Source: Brachybacterium muris
GTDB lineage: Bacteria > Actinomycetota > Actinomycetes > Actinomycetales > Dermabacteraceae
Direction: 5' to 3'
Assembly (NCBI RefSeq): GCF_016907455.1
Contig: NZ_JAFBCB010000001.1
Location: 496,001 to 560,000, forward strand
Length of the DNA: 64,000 nucleotides
Position 1 is the stretch's first letter, and every line of letters begins with the position of its first letter. The translations under genes were made by a program, and so were the position numbers. Shown here piece by piece: positions 34,438 through 41,585 of the stretch. The notes beneath the pieces are model-generated. The model was given only the letters and a program-made list of their open reading frames with translations. It was not told where the DNA came from and did no database searches.

Positions 34438-35331
34438 ATGGCCCGCCATAACGTCATCTTCGGCCGTGACCCGGCCGTTCAGCGGGGGTCCCACAACGGC
34501 CCGCAGTTCGGTCAGTCCGGCCCGCCCCAGGGGACCCAGTGGTCCTCCGACTTCGGTGCGCAGCAGGCGCAGCAGAACGACCAGCTCGAGGCGATGTACT
34601 CGCGCCCCGCAGCCAGCGGTCACGACACTGGCCGCATGACCATGCGCGATGCGCTCAACGCCATCACCGCCACCCTCGGCGTGATCATGGTGGTCGGTTT
34701 CGCCGTGGGCATCAGCCCGGCCGTCCTGGGCTTCGTGGCCGGCGAGTCCGGCCTGCAGCTGGGCCTGGTCATCGGCATGGGCGCCACCGTGATCGGCCTG
34801 ATCGGCGGTCTGGTGCTGGGCCTGGTCAACTCCTTCAAGAAGCAGCCCTCCGCGATCCTGGTGCTGGCCTACGCCGCTTTCGAGGGCCTGCTGCTGGGCG
34901 GCCTGAGCGCCTCCCTGGAGTACACCAACTACCCGGGCATCGCCCTGCAGGCCGTGATCGGCACCCTCGCCGTGGCCGCCACCGTGCTGGTGTTCTTCCA
35001 CCTGGGCATCCTGCGCACCTCCCCAGCCCTGACCAGGATCTTCATGGTCGCCATGGTCGCGTACCTCCTGTTCGGCCTGGTCAACATCGGCTACCTGCTC
35101 TTCACCGGGCAGAGCCTGCGTGACGGCCTGCTGGGCCTGGTCATCGGTGGCCTCGCCGTGGTGATGGCCTCCTACTCGCTGGTGATGGACTTCGAGGACG
35201 TCAAGCGCGCCGCCGCCGGCTACACCCCGCGTGCCTATGCGTGGCGCTGCGCCTTCGGTCTGGCGGTCACGATGGTGTGGCTGTACGTCGAGATCCTGCG
35301 CATCCTCGCGATCCTGCGTGGCAACGACTGA
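34438..35331 (+). CDS. Bax inhibitor-1/YccA family membrane protein
   Basis: A 297-residue protein. The first 65 residues are hydrophilic and Gln/Gly/Ser-rich. Seven transmembrane helices follow from TMRDALNAITATLGVIMVVG to LYVEILRILAIL. AAFEGLLLGGLSA and the late ASYSLVMDFEDVKRAAAG are diagnostic of the BI-1 (TMBIM/YccA) superfamily, whose bacterial members form pH-sensitive calcium leak channels; the two conserved Asp of that sensor fit the DFED region. The ATG at 34438 follows GAGGAG. A strong hairpin terminator lies about 100 bases downstream. Confidence 0.92.
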   Translation: MARHNVIFGRDPAVQRGSHNGPQFGQSGPPQGTQWSSDFGAQQAQQNDQLEAMYSRPAASGHDTGRMTMRDALNAITATLGVIMVVGFAVGISPAVLGFVAGESGLQLGLVIGMGATVIGLIGGLVLGLVNSFKKQPSAILVLAYAAFEGLLLGGLSASLEYTNYPGIALQAVIGTLAVAATVLVFFHLGILRTSPALTRIFMVAMVAYLLFGLVNIGYLLFTGQSLRDGLLGLVIGGLAVVMASYSLVMDFEDVKRAAAGYTPRAYAWRCAFGLAVTMVWLYVEILRILAILRGND

Positions 35332-35428
35332 ACCCATGCGAGCGCAGCGTCATCCTCGGGTGGTTGCTGGGTTCGCACTCGCCTCGTAGAGCGATTGCTG
35401 ATCGCGTCCCACTGACGAGGCAGCACAC

Positions 35429-35460
35429 ACGGCGGGTCCCCGGAAACGGGGGCCCGCCGT
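35429..35460 (+). terminator. Hairpin terminator
   Basis: Arms 35429-35442 and 35447-35460 pair through 14 positions with one G-U, GAAA loop, then TGTTCGTTTC. It terminates the BI-1 transcript. Confidence 0.85.
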
Positions 35461-35474
35461 TGTTCGTTTCCCTC

Positions 35475-35548
35475 GACGCGCAGATCGAGTGTGCCCCTCT
35501 AGACGCGCAGATCGAGTGTGCCCCCTGGATGCGCAGATCGACTGTGAC
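35475..35548 (+). repeat. Tandem partial copies leading into the 35.5-kb palindrome
   Basis: Two identical 23-base copies beginning GACGCGCAGATCGAGTGTG (35475-35497 and 35502-35524) are followed by a third, GATGCGCAGATCGACTGTG (from 35528), which runs into the palindrome. They look like truncated left halves of the same element. Confidence 0.75.
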
Positions 35549-35595
35549 GAAATGTGGTCCATCAGCGCTGATAGACCACATTTCGTCACAGTCGA
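35538..35595. repeat. 58-bp near-perfect palindrome
   Basis: Positions 35538-35566 and 35567-35595 are reverse complements at 28 of 29 positions; the outer 22 bp and the inner 6 bp (ATCAGC/GCTGAT) are perfect. The arm consensus ATCGAxTGxGACGxxATG is shared with the palindrome at 3278-3334. It lies between two convergent transcription units, next to the 3' end of the IS-split gene. Confidence 0.88.
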
Positions 35596-35801
35596 TTCCG
35601 ATTCCGATGCCGTGTCATGTCCCAGGGCTATTGGTACGCCAATCCCAGGGTGACTGGTTCGCCGACCTCGACGTCGCGCACACCGACACCATCGCCACGC
35701 ATACTGAGCCGTTGTTCTTGAGGGGAATCGGGCTCGAGAACCCACAAACTACGCGGCTCGGTGGGAAGTCGAGACGGGTGAGGCGTGGCAGGCAGGGCAG
35801 C
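35596..35801. other. Gene-free stretch of lower GC
   Basis: Between the palindrome and the 47-bp repeats there is no supported gene. Open frames here have no start sites or recognisable similarity. Base composition is less GC-biased than the flanks. Confidence 0.4.
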
Positions 35802-35934
35802 GGGGTGAGGCAGGTGAGGCAGGGGGCAACCGGACGGGGCAGGGCAGCGGGGTGAGGTAGGTGAGGCAGGGGGCAACCGGACGGGGCAGGGCAGCGGGGC
35901 GAGCCGGGCGAGGCAGGGGGCAACCGGACGAGCC
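35802..35934. repeat. 47-bp tandem repeat, about 2.8 copies
   Basis: Units at 35802-35848 and 35849-35895 differ by one base; a third, diverged copy reaches about 35934. The unit is itself made of GGTGAGGCA-like and GGGGCA-like sub-repeats. Because 47 is not a multiple of three, it is unlikely to be coding. It ends about 30 bases beyond the 3' end of the split membrane-protein gene. Confidence 0.85.
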
Positions 35935-35966
35935 GGGACAGTCGGGGTAGCCGGCGAGTTCGTCGA

Positions 35967-36758
35967 TCAGCCGGACAGACCGGTGAGGGACTTGTACGCC
36001 TCAGTGGCGCCGTCCTCGTGCTCCGTCACGCCGATCGCCACATCGGAGGCGAACACGCTGGGGCCCTCCGGGGTGCTCACCACGACCACCTCCAGGCGGG
36101 TGGACTCGAACTTCTCGAAATTGTGCTTGCCGAACTTGAGGGTCGCGGTGGTGCGGTAGCCGGGCATCCCGGCCACGGTCACGGCCTCGGTGACCTGGTC
36201 GTGCAGGGTGCGCTGGGAGGTATCGCCCCAGATCGAGGCGTTGGCGAACAAGCAGCTGATCAGCCGTTCGGAGGCCGCCTTGTCACCGGGGTACTCCACC
36301 CCGGGCTGCCACTCGATCTTCCCCACCATGATGGAGGACACCCAGGTGCCCTCGATCGGGGCTGAGGCCATCTGCGCATCGGTGGTGAAGGCCAGGAACG
36401 TCCGGTTGGAGCGACTGTCGAATCCTGCCGGGGGAACCATTTCGAGGCCGCCACCGCGCAGGCGACCAGAGGGGTTCTGCGAGACCCGCTCATCGGAGGC
36501 GCTCCAGCAGAGCTTCTCCTCCTCGGGCGGGCTGGACTCCGGCGGCGGAGTGGTGCTGGGTTCGGTGCTCACCGGTTCGCTGGAGATGGTGGTCTGCGAC
36601 GCGGACGCCGAGCCACCCCCGCCCTCACCGCCGGCACCGCCTCCGGAGGAGCGCAGCACCAGGTAGCCCACGGTAGCGCCCACGATCAGCAGGAACACCA
36701 GGGCGAAGGAGATCCCACCGATCAGCAGGGCAACGTTGCGCCCACCGCTGGGTGAATA
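35967..36758 (-). pseudogene. Membrane-anchored extracytoplasmic protein, C-terminal part, split by IS21 element
   Basis: About 263 codons ending at TGA 35967-35969. After SPSGGRN comes one transmembrane helix (VALLIGGISFALVFLLIVGATVGYL split here for length: helix about 25 residues), a Gly/Ser/Pro/Glu linker and an extracytoplasmic domain with two cysteines (KLCWSA, LISCLFA) and the stretches RLRGGGLEMVPPAGFD, APIEGTW, VAGMPGYRTTATLKF and GPSVFASDVAIGV. These align with the upstream paralogue at 39451-40437. The N-terminus and start codon are missing on this side; sequence before codon TAT 36756-36758 belongs to the insertion element. The missing 5' part is found at 39325-39383. Function of the family is unknown. 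Confidence 0.82.
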
Positions 36759-36866
36759 TTCGCCTCGCTGGGGTCCGCTGATCGAGGGTTCGGGTGCCAC
36801 GTCGCTGCCGTAGCGGTGGCGTCGTTCGGGACCACCAGTGGTGTCGTTGGGGCCGCTCTGTCTACG

Positions 36867-36905
36867 CTCCTTCCGCCGTGTGTATAGGGCACGCGGCGGA
36901 AGGAG
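36867..36905 (+). promoter_or_regulatory. Hairpin masking the istA ribosome-binding site
   Basis: Perfect 12-bp arms CTCCTTCCGCCG (36867-36878) and CGGCGGAAGGAG (36894-36905) flank a 15-base loop. The right arm contains the istA Shine-Dalgarno GGAAGGAG. A TATAGG box (36883-36888) lies in the loop, so a transcript starting from it would lack the left arm and leave the site free, whereas read-through mRNA from outside would fold and block it. This is the logic known for IS10/IS50-type elements. Confidence 0.65.
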
Positions 36906-36914
36906 CAATCTGGA

Positions 36915-38477
36915 ATGGTACGGAAGATCAGGGCGAAGCTGGTGCTCCAGCTGCGCGCAGAAGGTCTGTCGGGGCGAGCGATTTCGTCCTCGCAGGGCAT
37001 GTCCCGCAAGTCCGTGAGGGCGGTGTTCGAGGCCGCTGACGCTGCAGGGATCGGGTGGGGCGATATCGCGGACGTCGCCGATGAGCAGGTGTATGCCCGG
37101 TTGTTCCCGGGCCGGGGCGAGCACGAGAGCGTGTTCGCACAGCCGGACTGGGAACAGGTCCATCGAGAGATGGCCAGGGTCGGCGTGACGCTGAAGCTGT
37201 TGCACGGCGAGTACTTCGACGCGACCACGGCGGCTGGGGATCCGGCGATGGGGTATGACCGGTTTTGCCGCACCTACCAGCACCACGTCATGGTCACCGG
37301 TGCCGCTTCGAGAGTCGGTCACAAGGCCGGCCAGAGCGTGGAGGTCGACTGGTCCGGCCCCACGATGGAGCTGGCCGATCCGGTCACCGGCGAGGTCTCG
37401 AAGGTGTTCTTGTTCGTTGCCTGCCTGCCTTTTTCTCGTTACGCGTTCTGCTTCCCGGCGCTGGATATGCGCCAGGAGTCCTGGCTGCGAGCGCACGTAG
37501 CGATGTTCGAGGCGCTGGGCGGGACGGTCCCGAGGATCGTTCCGGACAACCTCAAGACCGGTGTGGTGAAGCACCCCCGCGAGGGCGAGATCGTCCTGAA
37601 CGATGCGTATCGCGAGATGGCAGCGCATTACTCGGCGGCGGTGCTCCCGGGGAGGGTGCGGAAACCGAAAGACAAGGCGAGCGTGGAGAACACCGTCGCG
37701 CACGTCGCGACCTGGGTCATCGCCGGGCTGCGGGATCAGCGATTCACGTCCCTGCCCGAACTTGCAGCCGCCATCGGGCAGCGGATGGAGGCCTATAACG
37801 CGGAGCCGTTCCAGAAGCGGCCCGGATCCCGCGCCAGCGTGTTCGACGCGGAGGAGCGGCCGCTGCTGACGCCGCTGCCGGCGGTGCCCTACGAGATCTC
37901 GACATGGCACTACGGACGACGAGTGGGCAGGAACGGGCACGTCACGTTCGCGCGGAACTTCTACTCCGCGCCGTTCGCGCACATCGGCGCGAAGGTCGAT
38001 CTGCGCATCACGGCCCGGACGCTGGAGATCTATCAGGGCAGCCAGCGACTGACCAGTCACCTGCTGCTCCCGGAGACCGCGAGCAATGAGTACCGCACCA
38101 ACGACGCGGACCTACCTGCGGGCGAGCGTTTCCAGGCCTGGGACGCGCAGAGGGTGCGGGCGTGGGCAGATCGGGTCGGGCCGGCCACGGTGATCGTGAT
38201 CCAGCGGATCTTCGAGTCCGTGCCGATCGTGGAACAGGGCCTGGATCCCGCGTTGGCGGTGCTACGGCTCTCTCGCCGCTTCTCCGTAGATCGGGTCGAG
38301 GCGGCCTGCGCACTCGCGCTGACGGGACGGGTCCGTTCACCGCGCTATGCGCATCTGCACCCGATCTTGGCCACCGGGCAGGACAAGGTCGCCGCCCTGC
38401 GTCCACCCCGCGAGGAACCCGCGGAAGACGGCGGATACGTCCGTGGCGCCGACTACTACGCCGGAGGTGTCCGGTGA
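36915..38477 (+). CDS. istA: IS21-family transposase IstA
   Basis: A 520-residue DDE transposase. The N-terminal helix-turn-helix (about 8-45: LVLQLRAEGLSGRAISSSQG then MSRKSVRAVFEA) binds the element ends. The RNase H-like core has Asp145 (SVEVDWSGP), Asp211 (RIVPDNLKTG) and Glu258 (KASVENTV). The C-terminal Mu-type beta-barrel region includes HVTFARNFYSAPF. All catalytic residues and the reading frame are intact, so the copy may be active. The ATG at 36915 is 10 bases after AAGGAG, which lies in a hairpin arm. Its stop codon overlaps the istB start (GTGA). Confidence 0.95.
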   Translation: MVRKIRAKLVLQLRAEGLSGRAISSSQGMSRKSVRAVFEAADAAGIGWGDIADVADEQVYARLFPGRGEHESVFAQPDWEQVHREMARVGVTLKLLHGEYFDATTAAGDPAMGYDRFCRTYQHHVMVTGAASRVGHKAGQSVEVDWSGPTMELADPVTGEVSKVFLFVACLPFSRYAFCFPALDMRQESWLRAHVAMFEALGGTVPRIVPDNLKTGVVKHPREGEIVLNDAYREMAAHYSAAVLPGRVRKPKDKASVENTVAHVATWVIAGLRDQRFTSLPELAAAIGQRMEAYNAEPFQKRPGSRASVFDAEERPLLTPLPAVPYEISTWHYGRRVGRNGHVTFARNFYSAPFAHIGAKVDLRITARTLEIYQGSQRLTSHLLLPETASNEYRTNDADLPAGERFQAWDAQRVRAWADRVGPATVIVIQRIFESVPIVEQGLDPALAVLRLSRRFSVDRVEAACALALTGRVRSPRYAHLHPILATGQDKVAALRPPREEPAEDGGYVRGADYYAGGVR

Positions 38478-39220
38478 GCGTGATCGATAACGACACGAAG
38501 CGGAAGCTGCGCGAGATGGGCGCGACCGCGCTGCTGGACGCGATCGATGCCCAGGATGAGGCTCACGTGCTGGGGATGTCGTTCCAGGAACGGCTCCAGC
38601 TGATCGTGGACGAGGCGCATTCCATCTTCAATCATGGAAAGGTCGAGGGTCTGATCCGCCGGGCGGGGCTGCGTTATCCCGGAGCGGACCTGCGGCGGCT
38701 GGATCTGGTCGAGGAACGGGGACTGAACCGGAACGTGATCGCGCAACTGGCAACCTGCTCCTTCATCCAGCGGCAACAGAACGTGGTCTTCCAGGGCTTC
38801 ACCGGCTCAGGGAAGTCCTACCTCGGCTGCGCGCTGGCGAAGCAGGCCTGCCAGCACCGGCTCCGAGCCCACTACATCCGAATGCCCGACCTCGAAGAGG
38901 CCTGGGCCCTGGCAAAGGACAAGCCGCAGGGCCAGACGAAGTTCCTGCGGAAGTACTCCACGTTCTCGCTGCTGGTGATCGACGAGTGGCTGCTGGACCA
39001 TCCTGACGAGGGAATGCGTTCGATGCTGCTGGAACTGCTCGAGCGCCGCTATGACACCGGCTCGACCGTGTTCTGCACCCAGTACCCGAAGAAGGACTGG
39101 CACGCCCGGCTCGGTGGAGCAGTCCACGCCGATGCGATCATGGACCGCATCGTGCACAACACAATCTGGATCGACACCGGCGACAGGAACATGCGAGAAC
39201 ACACCGCACTGCCCCAGTGA
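38474..39220 (+). CDS. istB: IS21-family helper ATPase IstB
   Basis: A 248-residue AAA+ protein that assists IstA in target choice and strand transfer. The N-terminal helical part (about 1-95) precedes Walker A GFTGSGKS (108-115), Walker B LLVIDEWLL and sensor FCTQYPKKDWHARLGG, with the C-terminal ADAIMDRIVHNTIWIDTG typical of IstB. The GTG start at 38474 overlaps the istA stop. Length and motifs are complete. Confidence 0.95.
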   Translation: MSVIDNDTKRKLREMGATALLDAIDAQDEAHVLGMSFQERLQLIVDEAHSIFNHGKVEGLIRRAGLRYPGADLRRLDLVEERGLNRNVIAQLATCSFIQRQQNVVFQGFTGSGKSYLGCALAKQACQHRLRAHYIRMPDLEEAWALAKDKPQGQTKFLRKYSTFSLLVIDEWLLDHPDEGMRSMLLELLERRYDTGSTVFCTQYPKKDWHARLGGAVHADAIMDRIVHNTIWIDTGDRNMREHTALPQ

Positions 39221-39324
39221 CCCGATGCCGGCGGGAGCCAGTGGTCCCCACCGCGGCGGCTACTGGCCCCCGTCGGCACGATCGGCGGTCCCCAAGAGCA
39301 AGATTCGGTGGCTCCCACGACTAC

Positions 39325-39383
39325 GAATACTCACCGGGGCCGCTGGGCCGCTGCGGCGCCGTGTAATGAGGTCCTGTGTGCAC
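39325..39383 (-). pseudogene. N-terminal fragment of the IS-split membrane protein
   Basis: The GTG at 39381-39383 is preceded by GAAGGAG at 6 bases, a good start. It opens a frame of 20 codons ending GPGEYS, and then TAG appears inside the IS end. Joining it at the TAT codon to 36755 downward gives GEYS-PSGGRN and restores a protein of about 281 residues. The fragment begins 67 bases after the stop of the paralogous gene 39451-40437, consistent with a two-gene tandem before insertion. Confidence 0.75.
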
Positions 39384-39450
39384 GGGGTGCTCCTTCGACT
39401 GGTCTCGCCGGTGCTGCGTCACTGGATCGCGTCGCCGCTCGATGTCCTCG

Positions 39451-40437
39451 TCACTCGACGACGTTGAGGCTGGCGATGATCTCCTCGAGCTCCTGGACAT
39501 GGTCGGGATGATCGGCCGCGACGTCGGAGGCCAGTGCGCTGGGGCCGTTCGGGCCCTCCACCACGATGGAGGTCACGATGGATGCGCTCGAGGTCTCCAG
39601 CATGTCCGGGTTCTCGAAATTGTAGGTGGCCTGGACGATCCAGGCGGGGTATCCGTCCACCTCGATGGCCTCGGTGCGGTAGTCGGTGACCTCGGGGTTC
39701 TCGCCGAAATGGGTAATCACCCCCGTGGTGGTGGCGTAGCACTGGAAGATGGCCACGGCAGCGCGTTCCATGCCGGGGTATCCGCCCTCGGAGTCGGGGA
39801 AGACCACGCGGCCCAGGTTGACCACGCTGTACCAGTTGCCCTCGACGTTTCGCCCTTGGGCATTGACCTGGTCCATGTAGGGCATGGAGTTGGATCCCCA
39901 GGGGAAGTCCCAGTTCTCCGGGATGGTGTACTCCAGGTCGCCGCCGCGGATGGTGCCGGAGCCGGACCGGGGAGCCTCCGCGTACTCGGGGACGTGGCAG
40001 TCCACGGTGGGGGCCTGCGTGAAGATCGGTGGTGGGGGAGCGATGTCCGGGTCCTCGGGGTCCGGCACGTACTCGCTCTGCCCTTCGGCCGTGCGCGGCC
40101 CGGTGGGGTAGGCGGTGGGTGGGTCCTCGTCGAGCACGCTGCGGAACACGGTCTGGGACAGCACCAGGGCCACCACGGCCAGCAGCACCACGCTGGCGCC
40201 CACCACGGACAGCACCACGGCGCGTGCCCGGTTGCGGCTGCGCTGGCTGGGTTCGCCCAGGGTCACCGGGCCGCCCGTGCCCCCGTAGGTGGGGAGTCCG
40301 TTGGTCCCGTTCCCGTCGGCATCGCTGTGCCCGGAAAAGTCCGGCAGGCCAGTGCTCGGGGGCATGCCGCCTCCGTCGCCACCGCTGCCGGAGTCACTGC
40401 CCTCGGCGCGGTTCACCCCCTGCGGATCCTGCGTCAT
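39451..40437 (-). CDS. Membrane-anchored extracytoplasmic protein (paralogue of the IS-split gene)
   Basis: A 328-residue protein. The N-terminus (about 1-75) is Gly/Ser/Asp-rich and cytoplasmic, followed by basic RSRNRARAVV and one helix (VLSVVGASVVLLAVVALVL). The outer part starts with a Pro/Glu linker and forms a domain with two cysteines (TVDCHVPEY, AIFQCYATT). It shares with its neighbour RGGDLEYTIPENWDF, NVEGNW, YPGMERAA, VDGYPAWIVQATYNF and GPSALASDVA. The ATG at 40437 follows GGGGAGG. No enzyme motif is visible; a single-pass anchored domain with a probable disulfide suggests binding or envelope scaffolding. The gene itself is intact. Confidence 0.82.
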   Translation of the reverse strand: MTQDPQGVNRAEGSDSGSGGDGGGMPPSTGLPDFSGHSDADGNGTNGLPTYGGTGGPVTLGEPSQRSRNRARAVVLSVVGASVVLLAVVALVLSQTVFRSVLDEDPPTAYPTGPRTAEGQSEYVPDPEDPDIAPPPPIFTQAPTVDCHVPEYAEAPRSGSGTIRGGDLEYTIPENWDFPWGSNSMPYMDQVNAQGRNVEGNWYSVVNLGRVVFPDSEGGYPGMERAAVAIFQCYATTTGVITHFGENPEVTDYRTEAIEVDGYPAWIVQATYNFENPDMLETSSASIVTSIVVEGPNGPSALASDVAADHPDHVQELEEIIASLNVVE

Positions 40438-40694
40438 CGCCACCTCCCCGGCGTCACGGGGCCCACCCCCGGTCGTGGGCCAGTGCCCCCGGAGATTCTC
40501 GCACGAGAGACCGCCCCGACGCCGGTGGGTCCGGGGCAGGCGCCCGCCCAGTGCGCGTTGGTACCCTCCGGGTGTCGGCCCTGTGCGCCGGGTGTCGGCC
40601 TGTGCGGTCGACCATCCGTCGCACATCGATCAGCCGCCCATCGCACGTCTGCCCGGTACCCACCGGGTCGGATCCCTCGATCCCGGAGGAACAC

Positions 40695-41573
40695 ATGCGT
40701 CCGCCCCTCGTCCTGACCGTCTCCGCCTCCGACTCCGACGGCGCCGCCGGCATCCAGGCCGACCTGAAGACCTTCTCCGCGCTCGGTGTGTACGGCGCCT
40801 CCGCAGTGAGCATGGTGTGCGCCGTCAACACGCAGGGCCTGCGCGGCACCCACTACCTGCCCGGTGACGTGGTGCGCTCCCAGATCGATGCCGTCGCCGA
40901 GGACCTGATGCTGGACGCCACCAAGATCGGTGCCCTGGGCAGCGCCGCCGTGGTCGAGGCCGTCGCGGCGGCGGTTCGCGCCCACCGCGAGCGACTGGGA
41001 TGGATCCTGCTGGACTCGGTGATGATCGGGACCGACGGCGCGCCGCTGATCTCATCCGAGGGTGCCCGCGCCCTGCGCACCGCCCTGCTGCCGCACGTGG
41101 ACATGCTCACCTCGAACATGGTCGAAGCCGCGCAGCTGCTGGGGGTCGCCCCGGCCACCACCATCGACGGGATGCGCGAGCAGGCCCTCGCCCTCCAGGC
41201 GCTGGGCCCCACGATCGTGCTGATCACCGGTGGCCGCCTGGTCGGGGACGACGCCGTGGACGTACTGGTGCACCCCGGTGGCACCGACCTGCTGCGGGCT
41301 GAGCGGGTGCCGGGCCGTCATGTGCGCGGCGCGGGTGCCACGCTCTCTGCGGCGATCACAGCCCAGATGGCGCGGATCCGGGAGTTCGACCGTGCCGGTG
41401 AGCTGGACGAGATCGGGGAGAAGGGTGTTGATGACGACGTCGTCACGATCGTCGCCTCCGCCCGCGAGTTCCTGGCCAGCGCCATCGAGAACGCGGAGGA
41501 CTGGGAGGTCTCCCGCACCAACGGGCAGGCCTTCGGGCCCGTCAATCACCTGATCACCCTGGACCGGGCCTGA
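40695..41573 (+). CDS. thiD: Hydroxymethylpyrimidine/phosphomethylpyrimidine kinase
   Basis: Thiamine-pathway kinase of 292 residues (ribokinase fold). Marks are LTVSASDSDGAAGIQADLKTFSALGVYG cut at its key parts SDSDGAAGIQADLKT, the substrate loop DATKIGALGS, DSVMIGTDGAPL, TSNMVEAAQLLG and the anion hole GAGATLSAAI. Many ThiD proteins have GTGCTLS there; here Cys is replaced by Ala, as in some other members. A C-terminal extension of about 45 residues (VTIVASAREFLASAIENAE) is present. The ATG at 40695 follows CGGAGG. No TPP riboswitch is visible upstream and no other thi genes are adjacent. Confidence 0.9.
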   Translation: MRPPLVLTVSASDSDGAAGIQADLKTFSALGVYGASAVSMVCAVNTQGLRGTHYLPGDVVRSQIDAVAEDLMLDATKIGALGSAAVVEAVAAAVRAHRERLGWILLDSVMIGTDGAPLISSEGARALRTALLPHVDMLTSNMVEAAQLLGVAPATTIDGMREQALALQALGPTIVLITGGRLVGDDAVDVLVHPGGTDLLRAERVPGRHVRGAGATLSAAITAQMARIREFDRAGELDEIGEKGVDDDVVTIVASAREFLASAIENAEDWEVSRTNGQAFGPVNHLITLDRA

Positions 41574-41585
41574 TCCACCGCACTG

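Larger units (their letters stand above)
36759..39324 (+). mobile_element. IS21-family insertion sequence (istA-istB)
   Basis: About 2.57 kb element with the two genes of the IS21 family. The ends are deduced from three agreeing facts. GAATA occurs directly at both edges (36754-36758 and 39325-39329) as a likely target duplication. The split host gene joins in frame across that site. The left end (36770-36850) and the inverted right end (39225-39293) share a colinear set of subterminal motifs, for example GGGGTCCGCTGATCG at 36770-36784 and the reverse complement of 39279-39293, which differ at two positions, plus GGGACCAC further in. IS21 ends typically carry such repeated transposase sites. 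The outermost bases do not match well, and no clear TG...CA ends are seen, so the boundaries may be off by up to about 20 bases. Confidence 0.8.

Noticed and set aside
35802-35934. CRISPR array
   Set aside because: Copies are directly adjacent with no unique spacers, and no cas genes are present.
34438-40437. Defence island or prophage around the IS element
   Set aside because: No integrase, capsid, restriction or abortive-infection genes; only an IS21 element, repeats and paralogous membrane proteins.
40555-40694. TPP riboswitch upstream of thiD
   Set aside because: The conserved CUGAGA and following thi-box segments are absent.
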